The translations under genes and the position numbers were made by a program. Positions 1-8,916 of a DNA stretch of 39,360 nucleotides are shown in pieces (within the stretch, counting starts at the first letter, position 1; each line of letters starts with the position of its first letter). This DNA is from Lacimicrobium alkaliphilum (GTDB lineage Bacteria > Pseudomonadota > Gammaproteobacteria > Enterobacterales > Alteromonadaceae): NCBI RefSeq assembly GCF_002591895.1, contig NZ_NISX01000028.1, positions 1 through 39,360 on the forward strand, written 5' to 3'. The notes below the pieces were generated by a model. It worked only from the letters and a program-made list of their open reading frames with translations, was not told the DNA's origin and made no database searches.

Positions 1-53
1 GCTGATTAGAGGATTATTCAGAGACGTTGATCCTAAAATGGTTGCTGCCTTAC

Positions 54-425
54 TTACTCCTGATTTTGCTCTGTGCTATGGCGCTTTAAGGTCTCAAGGG
101 GGATCACATCCAGTGCTTTTTGGTTAACTGCACTAAGTATGACCTTTGGGGCGACACCGGCTTGTTCAGCCTGCAACCAGCGGGTTGCGCACAGGCACCA
201 GCGGTCGCCTGGTTTTAATCCGGCAAAGCCAGCCATTGGGTTGGCTGCCATCAAGTCATTTCCCTGTGCCTTTGAGTACTCAAGAAACTCTTGGGTCATC
301 ACGGCGCAGACACTGTGATTGCCGAAATCGTTCTTGGGCACGTAACAAAACCCTTCCCGGGTGAAGCCCGTATTGCCGCAGCATAACTGAAGCGGTTTGC
401 CGAAAACATTGCGTGCGTTGGCCAT
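54..425 (-). CDS. DUF2237 family protein
   Basis: A 123-residue protein that matches the small conserved DUF2237 family (COG3651) by its cysteine-bearing pattern: LCCGNTGFTREG near residues 14-25, the NDFGNHSVCA stretch around 32-41, and GDRWCLCATRW around 73-83. Members are about 120 residues long, so it looks complete. There is no signal peptide or membrane segment, so it should be cytosolic. The biochemical role of the family is not established. The ATG is preceded by GAGGG with a 6-base gap. It is divergent from the ubiG-like gene, sharing a 98-base intergenic region. Family call is good; function is unknown. Confidence 0.85.
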   Translation of the reverse strand: MANARNVFGKPLQLCCGNTGFTREGFCYVPKNDFGNHSVCAVMTQEFLEYSKAQGNDLMAANPMAGFAGLKPGDRWCLCATRWLQAEQAGVAPKVILSAVNQKALDVIPLETLKRHSTEQNQE

Positions 426-523
426 ATTAATCCCTCTTTCTGTTTCTAGCGTATACCTGTAAGAAAAGGGTGTTGTGATCCGTCTGACACCTTCTTACCA
501 CTCAGATTGCTAAGCAGATTATC

Positions 524-1291
524 ATGTTAGACAAAAGTCGGCTCACACCCAAAGCCAAAGATTCCAACCTGTCGCCAGCAGAGATCGCTAAGTTTGACGC
601 CATGGCACAGGCCTGGTGGGACCCAGCGGGTAAATATAAGACAGCTCTGGAATTTAACCGTGCCCGGCTTGAATGGATGCTGGCACACATTGTGTCTTAT
701 TTCAGGTGCGCTGAGGGTGCAGCGATGCCTTTGCAGAAATTGTCTGTGCTGGACGTGGGCTGTGGCGGCGGCCTGATAGCAGAGCCTCTTGCTAAGGCAG
801 GAGCAGAGGTTACAGGGATTGACGCCAGTGGCGTCAGTATTGAGGTGGCAAAGCACCATGCAGAACAAGAAGGGGTGCGGATTCACTATCGCCATGGGGT
901 TGCAGAGGATTTGCTGGCAAAAGGCAATCAATACGATGTGGTGATCAACGCCGAGGTGGTTGAGCATGTGCCTGACCAGGCGCAGTTAATTAAAGAATGT
1001 TGTCAGCTGGTAAAACCAGGTGGAATGCTGCTGCTGGCAACATTAAACCGAACGATTAAAAGTTTTGTGATTGCCATAATTGGCGCAGAATATGTGATGC
1101 GCTACCTGCCACGGGGGACCCACGACTGGCGTTATTTTGTCAGGCCTGAAGAGCTGGAACGCATGGCACAGACTCATGGAGCCAGGATGATTGCCAGTAC
1201 CGGCATGAAGTACAATATTTTTTCCGGTCAATGGTACAGCGCAGAGAATGAAGCGGTGAATTATATTCAGGCGTACTCCAAATCACCTTAG
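524..1291 (+). CDS. ubiG: Ubiquinone biosynthesis O-methyltransferase UbiG-type
   Basis: S-adenosylmethionine-dependent class I methyltransferase, 255 residues. UbiG methylates the hydroxyl groups of ring intermediates at two steps of ubiquinone synthesis. The SAM-binding motif LDVGCGGG lies at residues 76-83, the acidic end of strand 2 in TGIDAS near 97-102, and the family signature (TLNRT, AEYVMR, PRGTHDW) at about 174-205. The C-terminal VNYIQ matches the family end. E. coli UbiG is about 240 residues; this one has a slightly longer N-terminus and an extra loop (RCAEGAAMPLQ) before the SAM motif. The wording of the signature is closer to alphaproteobacterial UbiG than to the enterobacterial form as I remember them. 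No strong ribosome binding site is seen before the ATG. A paralogous methyltransferase role is the main alternative. Confidence 0.85.
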   Translation: MLDKSRLTPKAKDSNLSPAEIAKFDAMAQAWWDPAGKYKTALEFNRARLEWMLAHIVSYFRCAEGAAMPLQKLSVLDVGCGGGLIAEPLAKAGAEVTGIDASGVSIEVAKHHAEQEGVRIHYRHGVAEDLLAKGNQYDVVINAEVVEHVPDQAQLIKECCQLVKPGGMLLLATLNRTIKSFVIAIIGAEYVMRYLPRGTHDWRYFVRPEELERMAQTHGARMIASTGMKYNIFSGQWYSAENEAVNYIQAYSKSP

Positions 1292-1520
1292 CAGCGTTTA
1301 TCCTGTGCTGTTTTGTTAATGCTGCCAGATTCTGTAGCGCCAAGAATACATAACCGGTTGAAGGCACCGGCCAGGCCATGAGCAGTCTGTTAACTCGCGA
1401 ACTTGTGATGGCTGCGCATAAACTGAGTCAGGTTCAGCACACTTGAAGTAGTGGTTGCGATTTTTGCAAAGAAGCAGGAAAAAGCGGGGCAGGGCAGAAA
1501 AGCCAATAACCATAAGAGAG

Positions 1521-1563
1521 AATACAAAAAAGAAAGGCTCACCCGGTACGGCCGGGTGAGCCT
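1521..1563 (-). terminator. Intrinsic terminator of the chitinase gene
   Basis: A perfect 12-bp inverted repeat (AGGCTCACCCGG at 1535-1546, its complement at 1552-1563, 5-base loop). On the minus strand it is followed by TTTCTTTTTTGT. It lies 19 bases beyond the chitinase stop codon, a textbook rho-independent terminator reading leftward. The 230 bases further left, up to the ubiG stop, show no gene. Confidence 0.85.
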
Positions 1564-1581
1564 TCACGCGCTTCTAAGCGC

Positions 1582-4500
1582 TTACTGGGGGTCCAGCCCC
1601 ATTGCTCTTAATACTTTAAAGAAGTTGTCTTTGCGGTCAGCCAGGCCATCTACCGGCCCACTGATGGGGCATGTGCTGTCGGGACAGCCCCGGTTGACAA
1701 TACCCGAGATATCGTCAATAAAACCACTGCCCTGCAGGCCCCCTTCGACATAGGCCTTCAGTTCCTGATAGTAGTTCCAGCCTTCATAGGGGCCACCGGT
1801 GTTATCGTAACCCTGTACTTCATTCATCCAGTAAAACAGGCCTGCAATCCATTTAATTTCCTTGTGTTCCTGGGTACTGCATACCAACCCGGGGTTCTGA
1901 CACAAATCCATATCGCTGTATAGCGGATTGGCGGGCGCACCAATAACTTCCATGCCTTCCACTACCTGGCCTTCCAGAGCGGGATCCACATGGCTGCGAC
2001 CGAGGAAGTGATTAAGCTTACCGAAGTTAAAGCGCCCGGTGGTCTGGATCACTCCGCGACCCCACCAGCCACAACCTTCCACTGATTTACCGGCACTGCC
2101 GTCCCAGACAAAGCGGCCAGCCTTCTGACCATCATAGACTTTGCACTCCTCGCGCAACCATGCTTGCTTGTTAAGGTCCGGTGTACCGGTTTGGTTGCTG
2201 CAATCAGATGAATAGTTCCATTTACCTACATTGCCGTTTACCAGCAAGCCAAGCTCTTCGAGCACGGCGTCCGGGGCTACAAAAAGAGGTGCCGGTGCGC
2301 CATACCATTTGGCATGGGTATTCGCAGTCATCTCCATTTTCATATTCACCGGACACGAGTAGGGGTAGTCGTTGCCAGTGGCAGGATTGACCCCATAGTC
2401 TGAATAATTTTGCTGTAGCTGCCCGCAGGAAGAAGACAAGGGGTAATTAACCGGATCCCCGGTGTTGATTGACCAGTTGTTTTCATCACAGGCATTGTAC
2501 TGGATGGTTTCCTTCATACTCTGTGCGAGGAATGCGGCAATGGCGACCTTTGCGTAGAGAATGTTGGTGGCTTCATCGGTATTTTCGTCAATCAGCCAGA
2601 ACTTCACGTCCCCGACACCCTGATTATGCATGGCGTTAAGGGCCTGCAGGAAATCTCCCCATTTGTACACAGTGGAGGGGATCCAGGAATTTGACGGTGT
2701 CTGGTATAGAAATACCTCGTTATTGACTAAGGTCTCAATGCTTTCCAGTTCGGCATTCAATGCCTCAATAGAGGTCAATGGTGTGGAACTTGTGGGGCCT
2801 GCAACGTGGTAGAGTGGTACGCCGCCATGATTCTGATAGGCGACGATTTTACTCTTCAGCCAGCCATTGTCATTATGGTTGCCAACGGGAACCACCGATG
2901 TACTGGTCGGGCCGCCCCACAGAATCGCGAACACATTTGCATAGGCGGCATGGCGTAACTGGCTGGTACCCCAGTCATGTTCATTCTCCTGATTCAGTAA
3001 GGCGCCAACACTGGTGGCTGAGCCGTATGTTTGCGCATCCAGAGGGATATTCAATACCTCCGGACGAATCGCTGAGAGATTGGCACCAATATTCTTATCG
3101 CCCATGAAATAGCTGCCGGCACTGGCCGAATGGTTCGCCAGATCATAGTCGCCGATAGATTCGCCGGTCGTGGCGAGGTGACCACCTGGTAATTGCCACA
3201 ACATTGCAGGTACCTCGAAATACTCGGTGATCTGGCGCACATAGTTCAGATAGTTTTGCCATTGACGTGGGCCAAACGCATGTTTCTCTTTGCCATCAGG
3301 TGAGAAGCCGTCATGGTTGCCTTTGTCAAAGGCGAGAAAATCCGGGCGCAGGTCAGCGTCATCAAACAGACCCAATTCGAGTAGAAAGGCGGCAAACGGC
3401 TCAGAGGCGCCATTCCATACAGCTTGCAGGCCAGAGTACTCTGAACGCAGATTGCTGGTGTTGGTATTGCCTTCCAGATTAACTACCCACGCAAAAGGTA
3501 TATCGGGACTAAAGCGCTTAAGAATAAAGTGCTGTGACTGAACCCAGCCTTTGAGGTTGTCGCTGAGCAAACTCCCGGCTTCGCTTTGTAATTCATTGAG
3601 GTTATACAGTGAGCCGAGACTATGCAGATTGCCGTTGTTGTCTTCAACCTGATAACCACTGTCCAGACTGATGGCTTCCTGCAGAGCCTGTTGTACCTGA
3701 ACCGTTGTCCAGTTGTCTGGTTCACCAAACAGGCTGGTAAAAGTGCCTGGAGACTCAAACCACTGACCTAGTAACTCGGTGTTGAGCAGCAGTGTTGCCG
3801 GATGTTCGTGACTGGAATTTTTGCGTACCTGCATCTGTGCTGCCTGACGGATCAGATTGCGGTAATGGATCACCAGATTGTTGTAGTTGAGAATATCTTC
3901 TGAACCGAGATCCTGACTCTGACTGGCGTCAGCAGTGTTGGCCACCAGCACAGGGCGTACCTGTGTGCCAATTTGTCTGGCCTGAGTAATGGTCTGGCGG
4001 GTAACCTCTGGCGTCAGCAACTGGCCACGCCCGTCGTTACCGGTAAACTGATAGATTGCATTGACCTGAGAGGCTGCCAGTTCAGCATTGTCAGCAGGGT
4101 CATTGTTTACCAGCGTGCCCATGGCCAGGGTGTTGGGCCAGCCTTTAACATAGAGATCGATCTGATCATCGAGACTGGGCAGACATAGTCCCGAAGTGGT
4201 TCCTGGTCCACACGTCAATACGGGGTTGCCTCCGCCGCCCGCAACGGTGACGGTTGTGGCACTGCTACCAGTGCAGGCTTCCTGATTGCCGACCACATTG
4301 CAAAGTGCCACTTCAAAATCATAGCTGCCTCCCTGGGTCAGGGTTACGGTATGCTGCCCGGATTGCGCGCTATTGCCGTTGGCGGTAAGTGGCGCGCTAT
4401 GCACTACGGTATTATTCTTAAGCAGTCGCCATTGATTGCCATTTTTCCCCCAATACAGGTTCCAGCTGATAGTTACATCTACGCTGCCATTGGTTAGTTC

Positions 4501-5490
4501 GAGATCGGTGGGCATCCAGGCAATAGCGGGTGCGGCAGGGGCTTCCGGCGCCGGGCCGTCGGTCACCGTGACGGTGAGCTGATCGCTGTCGCTGAATTCG
4601 CTGTCATTCACCATATAGGCCAATATATAGCTACCTGTTGCGTCAAAGGTAACCTGGGTGGTGCCGGAACTGGCATCACTGAAGCTGACAATACCGGGAC
4701 CGGAAACTTTGCTCCAGATCTGGGTGACAGGGCTTGTTTTGCCGTCATCCTGGAATGTGCCAGTTAATGTCAATGGCTGACCTAACGATGCGCTGGCATC
4801 GTTGCCTGCATCGGCTATCGGAGGTTGGTTGGGTAACGCATCCGCCACCACTACCTGTACATCATCAAAAGCACTGAATTCACCATCATTTGCGGTTAAC
4901 CTCAGGACATATGTACCGATTGTATTGAATGTGGCGGTGGTTGAAGGGGCAGATACGCTGCCAAAAGTCACGGTGCCGGGTCCAGACTGGCGTGTCCAGA
5001 GAATATCCAGTGGGCCAGACAGGCCATCGTCCTCAACGCTGCCACTGAGATTCACCGGACTGCCTGGTTCTGTGTTCAGGTCATTGCCCGCATTGACAAC
5101 AGGCGGCTGATTTACCGCATCGCCTGAAACACTGATGGTGGTTGTATTACTCTGAGTGCATGATTCCGGAGTCACTGAGGTATCGCACAACTTCACCTGA
5201 TAAGCGTAACTGCCGCCACTGGATTGGCTAATCTGAGTTTGCCCTGACTGAGCGTTCTTGCCGTTAGGGGTAAGGTTCCCAGTGTGAACGACGCTGCCAT
5301 TTTCCAGCAGGTACCAGGTGTCCCCATTATTGCCCCACCACATATTCCACTGGATGGTGTACTGGGCCGGAGCGCCATAGCTGGTCTCCATCCAGGCTAT
5401 ATTGGGGGTGCCTGGTGCGGCCAGGATACTGGGTGCAAACAACAAGCCCGCGGCATTGAGCAGGGTTGCAGTAAGGAGTGCTCTTTTCAT
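1582..5490 (-). CDS. Large secreted multidomain GH19-like chitinase
   Basis: A 1302-residue exported protein. The start chosen is the ATG at 5490, which has GAGGG 9 bases upstream and begins a clear signal peptide (MKRALLTATLLN..., cleavage near ILAA-PG at about 25); an in-frame start 48 bases upstream would bury it. Domains in order: a chitinase-A-type Ig-like module (about 25-122, WNMWWGNNGDTW), two PKD-like modules (about 127-230 and 235-320), a second chitinase-A-type module (about 323-420, WNLYWGKNGNQW), a central region of about 490 residues (440-930) that I cannot assign, and a C-terminal GH19/lysozyme-like domain (about 940-1302) with SMKETI near 990 as the likely first catalytic Glu and GWWGRGVIQTTGRFNFGK near 1143-1160. 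The expected role is hydrolysis of chitin or a related polymer outside the cell. It is monocistronic with its own terminator. The exact substrate is uncertain, since GH19-like domains also act on peptidoglycan. Confidence 0.8.
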   Translation of the reverse strand: MKRALLTATLLNAAGLLFAPSILAAPGTPNIAWMETSYGAPAQYTIQWNMWWGNNGDTWYLLENGSVVHTGNLTPNGKNAQSGQTQISQSSGGSYAYQVKLCDTSVTPESCTQSNTTTISVSGDAVNQPPVVNAGNDLNTEPGSPVNLSGSVEDDGLSGPLDILWTRQSGPGTVTFGSVSAPSTTATFNTIGTYVLRLTANDGEFSAFDDVQVVVADALPNQPPIADAGNDASASLGQPLTLTGTFQDDGKTSPVTQIWSKVSGPGIVSFSDASSGTTQVTFDATGSYILAYMVNDSEFSDSDQLTVTVTDGPAPEAPAAPAIAWMPTDLELTNGSVDVTISWNLYWGKNGNQWRLLKNNTVVHSAPLTANGNSAQSGQHTVTLTQGGSYDFEVALCNVVGNQEACTGSSATTVTVAGGGGNPVLTCGPGTTSGLCLPSLDDQIDLYVKGWPNTLAMGTLVNNDPADNAELAASQVNAIYQFTGNDGRGQLLTPEVTRQTITQARQIGTQVRPVLVANTADASQSQDLGSEDILNYNNLVIHYRNLIRQAAQMQVRKNSSHEHPATLLLNTELLGQWFESPGTFTSLFGEPDNWTTVQVQQALQEAISLDSGYQVEDNNGNLHSLGSLYNLNELQSEAGSLLSDNLKGWVQSQHFILKRFSPDIPFAWVVNLEGNTNTSNLRSEYSGLQAVWNGASEPFAAFLLELGLFDDADLRPDFLAFDKGNHDGFSPDGKEKHAFGPRQWQNYLNYVRQITEYFEVPAMLWQLPGGHLATTGESIGDYDLANHSASAGSYFMGDKNIGANLSAIRPEVLNIPLDAQTYGSATSVGALLNQENEHDWGTSQLRHAAYANVFAILWGGPTSTSVVPVGNHNDNGWLKSKIVAYQNHGGVPLYHVAGPTSSTPLTSIEALNAELESIETLVNNEVFLYQTPSNSWIPSTVYKWGDFLQALNAMHNQGVGDVKFWLIDENTDEATNILYAKVAIAAFLAQSMKETIQYNACDENNWSINTGDPVNYPLSSSCGQLQQNYSDYGVNPATGNDYPYSCPVNMKMEMTANTHAKWYGAPAPLFVAPDAVLEELGLLVNGNVGKWNYSSDCSNQTGTPDLNKQAWLREECKVYDGQKAGRFVWDGSAGKSVEGCGWWGRGVIQTTGRFNFGKLNHFLGRSHVDPALEGQVVEGMEVIGAPANPLYSDMDLCQNPGLVCSTQEHKEIKWIAGLFYWMNEVQGYDNTGGPYEGWNYYQELKAYVEGGLQGSGFIDDISGIVNRGCPDSTCPISGPVDGLADRKDNFFKVLRAMGLDPQ

Positions 5491-5746
5491 CTTAGTTGCC
5501 CTCGGTGTTAAGGAAAACTGCTGTACAGCAGTCAGCAAAGTTGCATAAACCTAGAATATGCTCACCTATTAGTCAAATAATTGGACTAAATATTTTACAT
5601 AAAAGAAACAAAAAATTAACGTTTGTGGGTGTGCTGGTAGGCCTTATGGATCAGAGTTCTGGCAGGTAACATTACCGGAGTTATGGCTGCAGGAGCCTGA
5701 TGTTAGTTGGGGGCGCATGGGCTTCGCAGCAACTAGTGGATGTATA

Positions 5747-6682
5747 TCAATTAGCTTGCCTGAAAGAAAACCGCCGGGCGTTCGAGTAAATGCTAAGCGT
5801 AGTGACGGCGACCAGAATGAGTGCCATGCCACAAAGTTGCAGAGCGTCCAGATGCTCATTCAGAATCAGCACGCCGAATAGCGATGCTACTACCGGTTCC
5901 ACCATTGCTACAACTGAAGCGACGGCAGGCGCTGTATAGTTCAGCCCCGCAATATACAGAATAAATGACACCCCCGCGCCAAGTATCCCAAGCAGGATAA
6001 ACAGCCACCAAACCTGAGAGCCTATAACCGCAATGATATTGTCAATATTAGCCGGCCAGATCAGGATGGCGGCGAGTAAGGAAAATGCTATCGTCAGAAT
6101 GGCTTGTGGGCTGCCGTGTGGGGCGGCTGATTTAAAACCGAAAATAAATACCGCGTAGAACAATCCGGATAGTAGCCCGGCGCCCACACTAACCGGCGTG
6201 ACAGCGGACGCGCGAATATCGTAAATACCTGTAAGTAATACGATTCCCGTCATCACTACTGCGATCGCCGCCCATTTCATCGGTGTGGCACTTTCAAACC
6301 TTAAGAAAAACGATGCAATATAGACAAATACTGGTGCGCTATACATTAGCGTAGCGGCAACCGCCACGCCGCCATGGGCAATGCTGATGAAAAAGAAAAC
6401 AAAATTACCGGCAACGCCGAGGCCGGCGATGCTCGCCCATGCCCATAACTTGATGCTTGTCAGACCGTTTCCCTGTGGGCGCACAGTCAGCCAGATAAGA
6501 ACAAAAACCAGCCCGACCGCGCCACGGTATAATGCGATAATGTTTGGGTTCCATCCTTTGTCCATCAGAATCGCGGCAATACCGCCAGATAGCCCCCAAC
6601 ACAGTGCCGCTAAGACGACAAATAGTGTTGCCATTTTGTATGATGGAATCCATCTGCTTGTCGATGGCGAATGTAAGACCAT
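5747..6682 (-). CDS. EamA/DMT-family membrane transporter
   Basis: A 311-residue inner-membrane protein with about ten hydrophobic segments in two EamA repeats. The first repeat begins at MATLFVVLAALCWGLSGGIAAILMDKG, and the second carries the typical PAVASVVAMVEPVVASLFGVLILNE signature near the C-terminus. Drug/metabolite-superfamily carriers of this kind usually export amino acids or other small metabolites; the substrate cannot be read from the sequence. The ATG at 6682 is preferred over an upstream in-frame TTG at 6697 because GAGG sits 9 bases before it. It lies 256 bases upstream of the chitinase start on the same strand, with an AT-rich gap between, so it is probably a separate unit. 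Confidence 0.85.
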   Translation of the reverse strand: MVLHSPSTSRWIPSYKMATLFVVLAALCWGLSGGIAAILMDKGWNPNIIALYRGAVGLVFVLIWLTVRPQGNGLTSIKLWAWASIAGLGVAGNFVFFFISIAHGGVAVAATLMYSAPVFVYIASFFLRFESATPMKWAAIAVVMTGIVLLTGIYDIRASAVTPVSVGAGLLSGLFYAVFIFGFKSAAPHGSPQAILTIAFSLLAAILIWPANIDNIIAVIGSQVWWLFILLGILGAGVSFILYIAGLNYTAPAVASVVAMVEPVVASLFGVLILNEHLDALQLCGMALILVAVTTLSIYSNARRFSFRQAN

Positions 6683-6783
6683 TGCGTCGATCCTCAACTT
6701 TCGTTTCTAATCCGGCGCTGAACTGAGAACAGGATCAGCGTAGTTGATATGGCAACGGGGATCTAATCTGTGTTTAAGGCGCG

Positions 6784-7347
6784 TTAAAAGGGCTGACTGG
6801 TCGGCTCAAAGGGTGATTCAACGTTGGTGTCGTTGTATTTGCCGACTGAATCTTCGATGACTTCACTTGCCATTGCGGTTTCCTGTTCGCTGCGGGTATT
6901 AGCCACCAGTACAACCTGACCGTTTGCGATTGCATCTTTGACCAGATCTGAAAGCGAGCCTTCCTTGTTTCCGGAGCTGTCTGGTGAGCCTGTGGCGCCC
7001 GTTGCGGCTCCGATTAAACCACCAATACTCGCGCCCCAGCCGATCAGCATCAGTGGAGCAACCAGCGGACTGGCGACAAACAGCGTGACGCTGGACGCCG
7101 CCAAAGCTACGCTGCCCAGCGCACCGATACCTGTACCCGCAGCGGTACCTATTGCGCCGTCTACTAATATATCTTTTAGCGCGGCATCGCTTTTGGCTTC
7201 CTGTGCCGACGAGACTGAAGCCGAATTGGCTGAGAATATCTGTATTTTTTCTCGTGGTAAGCCTTTTTCGACCATCCTTGAAAGTGCACTTTGGGCTTCG
7301 TCGCGCAGGGGGAAAAATCCCGATACGTGGTGGCAATAGTCGTTCAT
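6784..7347 (-). CDS. Glycine-zipper envelope protein, general-stress-like
   Basis: A 187-residue protein starting at the ATG at 7347, which has AAGGAG 6 bases upstream. The N-terminal 45 residues (VSGFFPLRDEAQSALSRMVEKGLPREKIQIFS) look like the short alpha/beta fold of YflT/general stress protein 17M-like proteins. Residues about 64-125 form a Gly/Ala-rich hydrophobic block (DGAIGTAAGTGIGALGSVAL and GWGASIGGLIGAATGATG), a glycine-zipper type membrane-inserting segment. The C-terminal part (SLSDLVKDAIANGQVVLVANTRSEQE) resembles a second small alpha/beta unit. It stands alone, divergent from the gamma-glutamylcyclotransferase-like gene. A stress or envelope role is inferred; the family assignment is approximate. 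Confidence 0.6.
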   Translation of the reverse strand: MNDYCHHVSGFFPLRDEAQSALSRMVEKGLPREKIQIFSANSASVSSAQEAKSDAALKDILVDGAIGTAAGTGIGALGSVALAASSVTLFVASPLVAPLMLIGWGASIGGLIGAATGATGSPDSSGNKEGSLSDLVKDAIANGQVVLVANTRSEQETAMASEVIEDSVGKYNDTNVESPFEPTSQPF

Positions 7348-7595
7348 GATATTTCTCCTTAGGATGTCCTGCATGAGAGGAGGAAATTCAAGTTTGTCTG
7401 ATGAAAGTGATTAGGTCTGTACGCTGGCAAACAGAAAGAGTCTGGCTTTTAAGGTGACAGCGGTGTTGTAAGCCCGTATACAGTCGCCAGATACCTTAAC
7501 CGCTGAGTGCGGGTAAAAGCTCAGGGCGGGAATTTGTATTCGAATAAAAGATCTGTCACCGTTTTATAGTACGAGTGCTGAAGAGGTCGAGCCTG

Positions 7596-8054
7596 ATGAG
7601 AAAATCAATCCGACATACCCTGGTGGCCTTGTTAACCCTCCTTGCGTTAGGGGTAGGCTACCTGTGGCTGACCTTTGCCAGCTCCTTTGGCTACAGCCCA
7701 CCCGCTAATTTGCCGGTGGTAGACGAAGACGCCACCTATTCTGTATTTGTCTATGGCACGCTCACCCAGCCCTGGGTGCGCTGGCTGGTGATGGGGCGCG
7801 CCGGGAACAGTGAGCCTGCCGAGCTGCCCGGTTTTCGTAAAGAGGCGCTGGATATCAAACCTGCGGACGGGGCAGTTACCCGGGGACAGGTAATCAGCGT
7901 AAGTGCCGATGAACTCAGGGCGCTGGATCGCTACGAGAGGCTGGGAGTGCGCTATGAGCGGGTTGAACTGACGCTGAAAAATGGTCAGTCAGCCTGGGTA
8001 TACCGGCTGATGGAGCCGGTACTGCTGGAGATTACCGACGAGATTTCAGAGTAA
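7596..8054 (+). CDS. Membrane-anchored gamma-glutamylcyclotransferase-like protein
   Basis: A 152-residue protein. Residues about 8-29 form a hydrophobic signal/anchor segment (TLVALLTLLALGVGYLWLTF) and the rest is a gamma-glutamylcyclotransferase (GGCT/AIG2-like) domain. The substrate-loop signature FVYGTL is at 51-56, and the acidic residue expected to be catalytic is Glu114 in LDRYERLG. GGCT enzymes release 5-oxoproline from gamma-glutamyl peptides or amines. Most are cytosolic, so the N-terminal anchor, which should place the domain in the periplasm, is unusual. The ATG at 7596 was chosen because GAGG is 9 bases upstream; an in-frame GTG lies at 7575. No partner gene is evident, since the following lipoprotein gene is convergent. 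Confidence 0.75.
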   Translation: MRKSIRHTLVALLTLLALGVGYLWLTFASSFGYSPPANLPVVDEDATYSVFVYGTLTQPWVRWLVMGRAGNSEPAELPGFRKEALDIKPADGAVTRGQVISVSADELRALDRYERLGVRYERVELTLKNGQSAWVYRLMEPVLLEITDEISE

Positions 8055-8063
8055 TCCAAAGAC

Positions 8064-8765
8064 TCATAATCGTTTCAACTGAATATCAATCTTGTCGTAA
8101 TACAAAGTGGTTTTACCCTCAAAGCCGGAATCCGTGCCTACAAACAACCAGATACTGCCATCACTGCCGGTGGTAAATTCGATGCGACTGTCGCCGGTGC
8201 TGGCCAGCACCTTCTCTACATATATACTGCCTTCACAGTTGGCGTCTTTGGCGGCAATATCGCCGATGATTTTGGCGTTTTTACCGTTATTGTTTTGTAC
8301 GCCCTTGTCCAGATTGAGGTAATAGTCTGCCTGCATGGGTTCCTGCTCGCCGAAACCGAATTTCATCCATACCGCTTCACCGGGGGCGCCGCCTATACCC
8401 ATACAGCCCTCGCCGGCATTGGTCAGAAAGTTAACGCTGATATCTGCCTGGTAGCGGCTGCTTGGTTCCAGCCCGGTAAACTGGCCTTTGATGTACATAA
8501 ACAAGTCGTCGCTGCGATTGTGGCCAGACAGCATAAAGCCTTGTTTCTGGCTATCTGTTGGCAGGTGTTTCAGGCCTGAGCTCAGTTCATAGATGTCAGG
8601 ATCATCGGGCGGATAATCAGAAAAACCGGCTTTCCAGCCGTGGTCGCTTTGTTCAAAGTCAAAGCTGTAAACGGGATCTTCTTTGTTACCGCCGCTGTTA
8701 AGGTCAAGTTCACAGCCGCCCAGAAGCAGGCTCAGGGCCAGCACTGAAGTGATTTTATTGTACAT
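8064..8765 (-). CDS. Predicted lipoprotein with jelly-roll-like domain
   Basis: A 233-residue exported lipoprotein of unknown function. The N-terminus MYNKITSVLALSLLLGGC is a type II signal peptide with lipobox LLGGC; Cys18 would be acylated, and Glu at +2 allows outer-membrane sorting. The mature protein begins with a Gly/Asn-rich linker, followed by a beta-rich domain of about 200 residues with the pattern YSFDFEQSDHGWKAGF, resembling carbohydrate-binding jelly-roll folds. That resemblance is a guess from sequence texture. Two cysteines (in EGCMG and ANCEG) may pair. The ATG at 8765 is preceded by GAGG; an in-frame codon 39 bases upstream has no support. It is convergent with the cyclotransferase-like gene. 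Confidence 0.75.
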   Translation of the reverse strand: MYNKITSVLALSLLLGGCELDLNSGGNKEDPVYSFDFEQSDHGWKAGFSDYPPDDPDIYELSSGLKHLPTDSQKQGFMLSGHNRSDDLFMYIKGQFTGLEPSSRYQADISVNFLTNAGEGCMGIGGAPGEAVWMKFGFGEQEPMQADYYLNLDKGVQNNNGKNAKIIGDIAAKDANCEGSIYVEKVLASTGDSRIEFTTGSDGSIWLFVGTDSGFEGKTTLYYDKIDIQLKRL

Positions 8766-8916
8766 GGGGTGCCTCGTTGATGAATTGGCTCTTATCCTAG
8801 GCAAGGGAAGGGCTGTTATCTGTATCAGTTGTTAATCGACCCCCGTCAATTTGTAAAAGGTTGTAGGCAAGGCTGTCACTTTGTTTTTCTCTTGTTACCG
8901 GGCATCAAAATAGCCA

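Noticed and set aside
6784-7347. Glycine-zipper protein as a toxin or pore-forming effector
   Set aside because: Glycine-zipper blocks are common in envelope stress proteins, and no immunity gene or secretion partner is present.
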